64,000 bases of DNA from a bacterium. GTDB taxonomy: Bacteria > Vulcanimicrobiota > Xenobia > Xenobiales > Xenobiaceae. The notes beneath the pieces were generated by a model. That model was not told the origin of the DNA. It saw nothing but the letters and a program-made list of their open reading frames with translations, and did no database searches. This document shows positions 57,737 to 64,000 of this stretch, piece after piece (within the stretch, counting starts at the first letter, position 1; each line of letters begins with the position of its first letter). The stretch spans positions 1 to 64,000 of the forward strand of contig JALHDH010000009.1 in assembly GCA_022839105.1 (NCBI GenBank), read 5' to 3'. The position numbers and the translations under genes were made by a program.

Positions 57737-58765
57737 GTGTCCCACCGCACCTTAGCCTGGTTGGCCTTGGTTGTGGCCGCCTTCACCCTGATCCTCCAGA
57801 TCACCGCCAGGAAACCCGGGCCGGAGGAGCCTGCGGCCTCCCTGGGCTGGCTTCTGGAGTCCGAACGGGCCTTCGTCCGGGTCCTGCGAGGGGGGCGCTG
57901 GGACAACCGGACGATGCAGGCCGCGATGGCCGATTTCGAACGACTCGGCGCCCAGGATCCCTTCTATGGGCACCACTACCTGGTCTACGCCCGTTGGGCG
58001 CGGGAACGCCTGGAGAAGGCCCCGAAAAGCTATCTGACCAGCTACGACCTCGCCATGCTCAGGTATCTGGAGGGCCGCGAGGACCCTGCTGAAGCCCTTC
58101 CCCTCCTGGCCGGCCGACGAGTCGACCCTGCCTCGCACTACGTCCCGGAGCTCTACCACCAGTGGTCGAAGGGCTTCTTCAGCTCCGACCGGGGGCGTTC
58201 CCTGCTCGACGAGATCCTCCCCCATATCAATCCCGCCCGACTCAAGGGGGCCACGGTGGCCGACATCGGCTCAGGTCCCGGGCAGTTTGCCCGAAGCCTG
58301 CTCGACCTCGTGGGAGATCAGGGGAAGGTCCTGGCGATCGACATCTGCCCCTCCGTCGCGGAAGTCCAGGCTCCCATGGCGCTGCTCGACCCGGACTTCG
58401 CAAGAATCCACTTCAGGATCCTCCCTCGGGGGGATCGGGGGGTGGGGGTCCTGCCGGAGGAGGCTCTCGATTTCGCCTTCCTGATGGATGTCCACCTGTT
58501 CTCCTTCTCCCCGGAGGAGTCGGATCCGCAGTTCCAGGAGGATTGGCTCGAGGCCCTGCATGCCGCGCTGCGTCCCGGCGGCACCTTCTTCCTCTTCGAG
58601 TCCTCCGGAGCCCCACAGGCCCTGGAGCAGACCCTTCAGTGGCTGACCCGGTCCCGGCTCCGTGGCCAGGAATGGAGCGGGCCGGGTCTCCACGGAACGA
58701 GCTCGTTCTTCGTCCAGGTCCAGAAGGCCGAGGAGGCCCCGCCCTCTTCCGAACCTCAAGGGTGA
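57737..58765 (+). CDS. Membrane-anchored SAM-dependent methyltransferase
   Basis: A 342-residue protein with an N-terminal anchor (TLAWLALVVAAFTLILQ), a helical region (30-150) and a class I methyltransferase domain. The SAM-binding motif I is VADIGSGPGQFARSL and the acidic strand end is VLAIDICPS; motif IV reads DFAFLMDVHLF. The last strand (ALRPGGTFFLFES) is standard. The substrate is unknown. The GTG start follows GGGAGG by 10 bases. It is 10 bases from the end of the opposing xanthine dehydrogenase gene. Confidence 0.8.
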   Translation: MSHRTLAWLALVVAAFTLILQITARKPGPEEPAASLGWLLESERAFVRVLRGGRWDNRTMQAAMADFERLGAQDPFYGHHYLVYARWARERLEKAPKSYLTSYDLAMLRYLEGREDPAEALPLLAGRRVDPASHYVPELYHQWSKGFFSSDRGRSLLDEILPHINPARLKGATVADIGSGPGQFARSLLDLVGDQGKVLAIDICPSVAEVQAPMALLDPDFARIHFRILPRGDRGVGVLPEEALDFAFLMDVHLFSFSPEESDPQFQEDWLEALHAALRPGGTFFLFESSGAPQALEQTLQWLTRSRLRGQEWSGPGLHGTSSFFVQVQKAEEAPPSSEPQG

Positions 58766-58775
58766 GGAACAGCCC

Positions 58776-61403
58776 TCAGTGCCAGCGGCTGCGATCTCCC
58801 GAGAGGCGGCCCACCGACAGGGCCCGAAAGGCGGGGGAGTCCTTCATGGGCAGACAGTATCGGGTCTGCCCGTCGAATTCCGCCAGGGCCCCGGCCACCG
58901 CCGCGGCCGTAGGCACCAGGCCGATCTCGCCCACCCCCTTGGCTCCACAGGGTCCCTCGGGCTCGGGCTCCTCGATCAGGATCACCTGGACCTCGGGCAT
59001 GTCCCGCGCCCGCAGGACCCCCAGGTCCCGGAATCGGGTCGAGACGGGTCGCCCGTCCTCACAGGGCAGTTCCTCGGAGAGGGCATAACCCAGGCCCATG
59101 TGGATGGCTCCCTCGATCTGGGCCTCGCACAGGACAGGGTTGATGGCGCGTCCCACGTCGTGGGCAGCCACCACCTTCTCGAGCCGACCCTCCTGGTCCA
59201 GGACCACCATCTGGGCCGCGTAGCTGAAGGCGCAATGGGTCCTGACCGGCCCCGGCGCGCCGGGCAGGGTCGTCTCGGCCCGACGCAGATCCGCGGCATA
59301 GACCCGACCCACCAGGCTCGAAAGCTCCTGACCCGCTTCCAGGTCCCGGCGCAGCTTGCCGGCAGCGTCCAGGACCGCCGCCCCGGCGAAGAAGGTGGCC
59401 CTTGAGCCGGTCGTCTGGCCGCAGTCCAGGGCAAAGGTGGAATCGACCCGGGGGCTGAAGAGGGTCGAAGGAAGGCCGCTGGCCTCGGAGGCGAACTGCG
59501 TCAGGATGGTCAGCAGGCCCTGACCCATCTCGGTATAGCCGCAGAAGAGCGAGATCGTGCCGTCGGCCTCCACCACCAGGCGGGCTTTCCCCCATTCCTC
59601 CATCCCGTTGCCGATTCCCACGTTCTTGATCCCGCAAGCCAGACCGACGGCCCGACCTCGACTCCTGGCTTCGAGATAGGGCTCGCGGAGGGCCTCCAGG
59701 GTTCGTGCTGCCCCAGCCGAGGAGGGCCCCAGGACCTGTCCGGTCGTGAAGAGATCCCCGGGGCCGACCAGGTTGCGCCGACGCATCTCCCAGGCATCCA
59801 GGCCGACCTTTCGGGCCAGCAGATCCAGGCAACCCTCGATGGCAAAGGCAGCCTGGTTGACCCCGAAGCCCCGCATGGCTCCACAAGGGGGGTTGTTGGT
59901 GTAGACCGCCAGGGCCTCGACCTCCAGGGCCGGAACCCGGTAGGGACCACAGGCGTGGCCAGCCGCGCGCTGCATGACCTTGGCTCCCACCGAGGCATAG
60001 GCGCCCGTGTCCCCGACGATCCTCGCCCGCACGGCGGTCAGGCGTCCCGCGGCATCGCAGCCCGCGGTGTATTCCAGGCGCATCGGGTGGCGCTTGGGAT
60101 GCATCAGGACCGACTCCTCGCGGGAGAGGGCCAGCCGCACGGGACGGCCGGTCTGAAGGGCAAGCAGGGCCGCATGGGCCTGGACCGAGAGGTCCTCCTT
60201 GCCGCCGAAGGCGCCTCCGTTGGGGATCAGTTCGACCTGGACGGCCTCGGGTTCCAGGCCCAGGACCGCCGCCACCTGGCGCCGATCGTCGAAGATCCCC
60301 TGCCCCTGGGTGAGGAGCCGGACCCCTCCCTCCTCCGGGACGGCCAGGGCGGCCTCCGGCTCCATGAAGAGGTGGTCCACCCTCTGGGTGGTCCACACCC
60401 CGTGGACCACATGCTCGCTCTGGGACAGGGCCTGCTCCACCTGGCCCCTGGACTCGTGGAAGCGCGAGAGAAGGTTGGCGTGCCGGGGATTGACCTGGGG
60501 GGCTCCCGGGGTCAGGGCCTGCTCGGCCGAGAGAACGGGAGGCAGGGGCTCATAATCCACCTCCACCAGGCCTGCAGCCCGACGAGCCAGGACCGGGTCC
60601 TCGGCGGCCACCGCGGCCAGGACATCGCCTACGCAGCGGACCTCCTCCCCGACGGCCACCAGGACCGGCCAGTCCCGGGTGATCAGGCCGACCCAGCGCT
60701 CTGCGGGCACGTCGGCCGCGGTCACGACCCCCAGGACCCCGGGCAGGGCCCGGGCCTTGGCGGCATCCACCCGAAGCACGCGGGCCCGAGCGTGACTCGA
60801 GAGGACCAGGGCGCCGTGCAGGAGTCCCGGCGGGGCGAGGTCGGCCACGAAGGGTCTCTGCCCCAGGACCGAAGCGCGGGCCTGGTAGCGGACCACGGAG
60901 CGGCCAACGCCCCCGGAATGCTCCACCTCGGGGATCGGCCGGCCCCGGCGAGCCGCAGCGGCAAGCTCCAGCGCATCCAGGATCCGCTTGTAGCCGGTGC
61001 AACGACAGACGTGTCCGTCCAGGGCGCGGACCAGCTCCGCGCGGGTCGGCTGCGGATTGGACTCCAGGAAGGCGTGGGCCCGGACCACGATCCCGGGAAT
61101 GCACCAGCCACACTGCAGGCCCGAGGTGGCCTCGAAGCAACGGGCGTACAGCTCCCGCACGGCCGGATCCAGACCCTCCAGGGTGACCACGTTGCGCCCT
61201 TCCACACGGGTGGCCGGAATGGCGCAGGTGGTCAACGGGCGCCCGTCCACCAGGGCCAGACAACTCCCGCATTGTCCCTGGGGGCGGCAACCTTCCTTGC
61301 AGGAACGGATCCCCAGACGATTCCGCAGGATCTCCAGCAGCGACTCTTCAGGGTGGGCCTGGACCCGGACAGGCGTGGCGTTCAGGACAAAGCAGATCTC
61401 CAT
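58776..61403 (-). CDS. Fused molybdenum hydroxylase, selenium-dependent-type xanthine dehydrogenase
   Basis: An 875-residue single-chain enzyme joining the [2Fe-2S] subunit and the molybdenum subunit of the xanthine dehydrogenase family. The N-terminal part has plant-type cluster cysteines (CKEGC, QCGSC) and the second cluster motif QCGWCIPG with HVCRCTGY. The Mo subunit has PNGGAFGGKED, CGAMRGFGVNQ and the catalytic Glu in GPCGAKGVGEIGLVP. The fused layout and length fit the bioinformatic 'selenium-dependent xanthine dehydrogenase' family; the FAD subunit is absent here. Selenium in that family is a cofactor, not a UGA codon, and none is seen. The likely reaction is hydroxylation of purines or similar heterocycles. 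Confidence 0.88.
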   Translation of the reverse strand: MEICFVLNATPVRVQAHPEESLLEILRNRLGIRSCKEGCRPQGQCGSCLALVDGRPLTTCAIPATRVEGRNVVTLEGLDPAVRELYARCFEATSGLQCGWCIPGIVVRAHAFLESNPQPTRAELVRALDGHVCRCTGYKRILDALELAAAARRGRPIPEVEHSGGVGRSVVRYQARASVLGQRPFVADLAPPGLLHGALVLSSHARARVLRVDAAKARALPGVLGVVTAADVPAERWVGLITRDWPVLVAVGEEVRCVGDVLAAVAAEDPVLARRAAGLVEVDYEPLPPVLSAEQALTPGAPQVNPRHANLLSRFHESRGQVEQALSQSEHVVHGVWTTQRVDHLFMEPEAALAVPEEGGVRLLTQGQGIFDDRRQVAAVLGLEPEAVQVELIPNGGAFGGKEDLSVQAHAALLALQTGRPVRLALSREESVLMHPKRHPMRLEYTAGCDAAGRLTAVRARIVGDTGAYASVGAKVMQRAAGHACGPYRVPALEVEALAVYTNNPPCGAMRGFGVNQAAFAIEGCLDLLARKVGLDAWEMRRRNLVGPGDLFTTGQVLGPSSAGAARTLEALREPYLEARSRGRAVGLACGIKNVGIGNGMEEWGKARLVVEADGTISLFCGYTEMGQGLLTILTQFASEASGLPSTLFSPRVDSTFALDCGQTTGSRATFFAGAAVLDAAGKLRRDLEAGQELSSLVGRVYAADLRRAETTLPGAPGPVRTHCAFSYAAQMVVLDQEGRLEKVVAAHDVGRAINPVLCEAQIEGAIHMGLGYALSEELPCEDGRPVSTRFRDLGVLRARDMPEVQVILIEEPEPEGPCGAKGVGEIGLVPTAAAVAGALAEFDGQTRYCLPMKDSPAFRALSVGRLSGDRSRWH

Positions 61404-61478
61404 GCCCTGTTCTTCGCAACTCGTCCGGGTGGGCCTGCGCGGCGAGGGTGCCTGCTCAGGCGACGAAGGCGATGCGAT

Positions 61479-61730
61479 TCAGGAGTGCGAGAGCGGTGAG
61501 GGCACGACCCGTCGCCAGATCTCCTGGGCCTCTCCACCCGGGCTGGGACACAGGTTCCGGACCGCGCACCCCCCGCATGAGGGAGGCGAGGCGCACAGAC
61601 GCTCGATATAGCCGCGTGACTCCAGCAATCCCAGCATGCCCTCGAGCGCAGACGGGGTGGTCCCCAGCTCGTGCGCGAGTTGGCCCGAGGAGCGCGGAGC
61701 CTCCAACAGCTCCAACAGACGCTCGATCAC
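61479..61730 (-). CDS. feoC: FeoC-like winged-helix protein with cysteine cluster
   Basis: An 83-residue protein. Residues 1-48 are a winged helix (IERLLELLEAPRSSGQLAHE, then SALEGMLGLLESRGYIERL), and four cysteines follow (C-x5-CGGC-x5-C) in the position of the FeoC iron-sulfur loop. FeoC proteins stabilise or regulate FeoB. The GTG start overlaps the feoB stop (GTGA), giving strict coupling. The C-terminal 20 residues are variable. Confidence 0.78.
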   Translation of the reverse strand: MIERLLELLEAPRSSGQLAHELGTTPSALEGMLGLLESRGYIERLCASPPSCGGCAVRNLCPSPGGEAQEIWRRVVPSPLSHS

Positions 61731-63805
61731 AGGGGGATCCTGGCGGCCAGGAAGGCCAGGGCATAGGCCACGACCAGTTGATACAGGGCCGAGAGGGTTG
61801 CCCAGCGTCGCCCGAACTCCAGCCTCAGGGCCATCAACGTGCCCACGCAGGGGGTGTAGAGCAGGACGAAGACCAGATAGGCCAGGGCCCCGGAGCGGGA
61901 GATCGAGGTGGAGAGCGCGGCAGCGAGGCCTTCGGGAGCCTCGGGAGGAGGAAGGTGGAGCCCCGGCACGCCGAGCAGGGAAGGGAAGGCCAGCAGGGTG
62001 GCCCACAAGGCCTCTCCCAGACCCGTCGCGATCCCGCGCATCCCTTCAAGCAGGCCCAGGGGAGCCACCGGGTCGGACTGCAGGTAGCTCACCCCCAAGG
62101 TGCCGATCACCACCTCCTTGGCTACGAATCCCGGCACCAGGGCTCCGGCCAGACGCCAATCGTGGATCTCCAGGGGGCCCAGGGCCCAGGTCAGCCCCGT
62201 GGCGACTCGCGCATACAGGCTCTGGGAAATCTCGCCCGGGGGCAGGTTCAAGAGGACCCACACGGCCGCGACCGACACCAGGATGGCCCCCCCGACGCCC
62301 TCGATGAAGATCCAGGTGCGGGCTGAAGCCTGTCGCCACACCACCTTCCAGGTGGGGATCCGATAGGGCGGGAGTTCCATGGCCGAACCGGCCTCGCTGG
62401 GAGGGGTCAGACGCCCCAGGGCCAGCGCCGTCAACATTCCCACCAGCAGGCCCAGAAGGTACAGGCCGAAGACCACCAGGGCCGCCTGCCGGGGGAAGAA
62501 GATGGAGGTGAACAGGGTGAAGACCGCCAGACGCGCGCTGCAGGCCGCGAAAGGCACGGCCAGGGCCACGCGCAGGCGATCCGAGAAGGACTCCATCGTC
62601 CGGGTGGCCGAGATGGCCGGAACATTGCAGCCGAACCCCAGGATCATGGGGATGAAGGCCCGACCGGGCAGACCCATCGCCTTCATGAGGCGATCCACCA
62701 GGAAGGCGGATCGAGCCAGGAAACCGCTGGCTTCCAGGAAGCTCAGCGCCAGGAAGAGGAAGAAAAGGACCGGTGTGAAGGCCAGGACCGTCCCGATCCC
62801 ACCGACCAGGCCGTCCGCCAGGAAGGACGCCACCAGACCCGGCAAGGGCAAGGCGGCGATCCATCCGCCCAGCACCTCCTGGACCCGTCCCAGCCAGTGG
62901 ACCCAGGGGTCGGAGAACTCAAAGGTGAAGCGGAAGACCAGAAGCATTCCCATCAGGAAGAGGGGGATTCCCAACCAGGGATGCAGGAACCAGCGATCCA
63001 GGGCCTCGGTCAGGCGATGCGCTCCAGGTCGGGAGGCCTGGACGCTCTGGGCGATCTCGCGCGCCGCCTGATAGCGGGTGCCCGCGATCTGCAGGAAGGG
63101 ATCGATGCCCCGGGCCGCCAGTTCGACTTTGAGGGTCTCGACCAGGCGGGCAGCGGGTTCCTCCAGCGCAATCGGCTCTCCGGCCAGTGCGGCCAGGGCC
63201 ATCCAACGATGGGAAGGGTGCTGGATCAAGGGCTCCAGACGAGCGACGGCGCTCTCGATGCCCTCGGGATAGTCCAGGCGTACGGTGGGCGGCCGGGCCC
63301 GCAGGGCGGCCTTCACCAGCCCCTCCATCCCCTGCTCCCGCACGGCGACGGTGGCCACCACGGGGACCCCCAGGCGCTCCTCGAGGATCTCCGGACGCAG
63401 CTCGAGCCCCCGGGCGCGAGCCTCGTCGAGAAGGTTGAGGGCCACCACCACCGGATGACCCAGCTCGGCCAGCTCCAGGGTCAGGTAGAGGTTCCGCTCC
63501 AGGTTGCTGGCATCCACCACGTCGAAGACCGCATCCGGACGCCCCGCCAGCAGCTCATCCCGGGTCAGGCGCTCCTCGGCCGTGCTGGCCGCCAGGCTGT
63601 AGGATCCGGGAAGATCGACCAGACAGGCCCGACGCCCTTCCACGGGGAAGCAGGTCTCGACCTTCTCGACCGTCGTTCCGGGCCAGTTGCCGATCCGCAG
63701 GCTGGAGCCCGACAGCGCGTTGACCAGGGTGGTCTTGCCGGTGTTGGGGTTGCCGACGGCGACGAAACGCAGGTCGGCCACCGCGGGCTCCGCCAGGCAT
63801 GCCAC
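61727..63805 (-). CDS. feoB: Ferrous iron transporter FeoB
   Basis: A 692-residue inner-membrane Fe(II) transporter. The N-terminal G domain has G1 GNPNTGKTTLVNALSG, G2 NWPGTTVEK, G3 VDLPGSYSL and G4-like LNLLDEA. A helical spacer follows, then about 10-12 membrane segments with the Gly-rich gates GFGCNVPAISATRTM and YTPCVGTLMAL. Length is slightly below the usual 700-770. The start is GTG four bases after the feoA stop. The order is feoA-feoB-feoC-like. Confidence 0.97.
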   Translation of the reverse strand: MACLAEPAVADLRFVAVGNPNTGKTTLVNALSGSSLRIGNWPGTTVEKVETCFPVEGRRACLVDLPGSYSLAASTAEERLTRDELLAGRPDAVFDVVDASNLERNLYLTLELAELGHPVVVALNLLDEARARGLELRPEILEERLGVPVVATVAVREQGMEGLVKAALRARPPTVRLDYPEGIESAVARLEPLIQHPSHRWMALAALAGEPIALEEPAARLVETLKVELAARGIDPFLQIAGTRYQAAREIAQSVQASRPGAHRLTEALDRWFLHPWLGIPLFLMGMLLVFRFTFEFSDPWVHWLGRVQEVLGGWIAALPLPGLVASFLADGLVGGIGTVLAFTPVLFFLFLALSFLEASGFLARSAFLVDRLMKAMGLPGRAFIPMILGFGCNVPAISATRTMESFSDRLRVALAVPFAACSARLAVFTLFTSIFFPRQAALVVFGLYLLGLLVGMLTALALGRLTPPSEAGSAMELPPYRIPTWKVVWRQASARTWIFIEGVGGAILVSVAAVWVLLNLPPGEISQSLYARVATGLTWALGPLEIHDWRLAGALVPGFVAKEVVIGTLGVSYLQSDPVAPLGLLEGMRGIATGLGEALWATLLAFPSLLGVPGLHLPPPEAPEGLAAALSTSISRSGALAYLVFVLLYTPCVGTLMALRLEFGRRWATLSALYQLVVAYALAFLAARIPL

Positions 63806-63809
63806 GAAT

Positions 63810-64000
63810 TCAACCCTCGACCACGATGCCGGCGGCCTCTTCGCAGCGCAGCATCAAGAGGCAGCCGGAAACGTCGAATTCCAGGGGGTCCCCCAGGGGA
63901 GCCCGCCGAACCATGCGCACCCGGGCTCCCGGACTCAGGCCCAGGGCCATGATCCTCCGGGCCCGGAGGTGGGGACCTCCCACGGCGTGGACCAGGGCTT
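63810..64000 (-). CDS. feoA: FeoA-type SH3-like protein (partial, 5' end outside window)
   Basis: About 62 C-terminal codons are visible. HLRARRIMALGLSPGARVRM, then RRAPLGDPLEFDVSG and LMLRCEEAAGIVVEG are the FeoA pattern. FeoA is a small cytoplasmic partner of FeoB. Its stop is four bases before the feoB GTG. The start lies beyond base 64000. Confidence 0.92.
   Translation of the reverse strand, partial: ALVHAVGGPHLRARRIMALGLSPGARVRMVRRAPLGDPLEFDVSGCLLMLRCEEAAGIVVEG

Noticed and set aside
58776..61403. Selenocysteine in the xanthine dehydrogenase
   Set aside because: No in-frame TGA occurs; in this family selenium is a labile cofactor, not a coded residue.
1..64000. tRNA genes, insertion sequences, prophage, attachment sites
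   Set aside because: No cloverleaf-like sequence with a GTTCRA loop and no transposase, integrase or phage structural motif was seen by reading; a tRNAscan run was not possible.

Overview
This window is a G+C-rich (by eye about two-thirds G+C) bacterial chromosome segment with dense coding, few gaps over 200 bases, many GTG/TTG starts and strong AGGAGG-type ribosome binding sites. No phage, insertion sequence, CRISPR array, tRNA or rRNA gene was seen. Lipoproteins, a type IV pilus motor (PilT), a Wzx-type flippase, RemA, RqcH and a selenium-dependent-type xanthine dehydrogenase point to a deep-branching Terrabacteria-like lineage. Several large proteins have no recognisable family. I cannot name the phylum; Xenobia/Eremiobacterota-like lineages are a guess only.

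Layout. 0-2.2 kb: end of L10 (inferred), rplL, a Nudix hydrolase, thioredoxin and small unknowns; rpoB does not follow rplL. 2.4-6.3 kb: a DUF6311-like membrane glycosyltransferase broken at a run of nine C, a likely 6S RNA with its own promoter and terminator, and a polysaccharide flippase. 6.2-8.6 kb: galT and a DUF6986 aldolase-like gene. 8.8-14.6 kb: a subtilisin-like protease divergent from a clostripain-fold protein that has lost its catalytic residues, then an internally duplicated hydrophobic protein and pilT. 14.8-20.8 kb: a 1005-residue orphan coupled to acylphosphatase, an HD hydrolase and an M48 protease. 20.8-25.7 kb: a SpeD-SpeE fusion with a hairpin over its ribosome binding site, a GT-C glycosyltransferase, a secreted glycan-binding-type protein and a frameshifted periplasmic ankyrin protein. 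25.8-31.9 kb: catalase, a four-domain sulfur-transfer flavoprotein and a degenerate TOTE-type primase-helicase.

31.9-37.8 kb: ddl, metG, an alcohol dehydrogenase and a second hydrophobic-module protein. 37.8-58.8 kb: a rearranged version of the housekeeping neighbourhood known from Bacillus (rqcH/yloA, remA, gmk, priA, def, fmt, rlmN, then a Ser/Thr kinase), with an FHA protein, a 1206-residue kinase-TPR protein, a CCA-type nucleotidyltransferase, NHL and SPOR proteins, and a peptide-type solute-binding protein interleaved. 58.8-64 kb: a fused xanthine dehydrogenase and feoA-feoB-feoC-like iron uptake genes.

Themes. (1) A Gly/Ala-rich hydrophobic two-helix module seems to recur in three proteins that lack signal peptides, one of them the inactive clostripain-like protein; with the divergent subtilisin this is the best candidate for an undescribed system. 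(2) Family members that lost their catalytic residues recur: the clostripain-like protein, the TOTE-like primase-helicase, and a TlpA-like lipoprotein without CxxC. (3) Two genes appear broken by one base in C runs, at 4015-4023 and near 24972. (4) Redox and sulfur functions cluster in the middle: catalase, the periplasmic ankyrin protein and the CoA-disulfide-reductase fusion.
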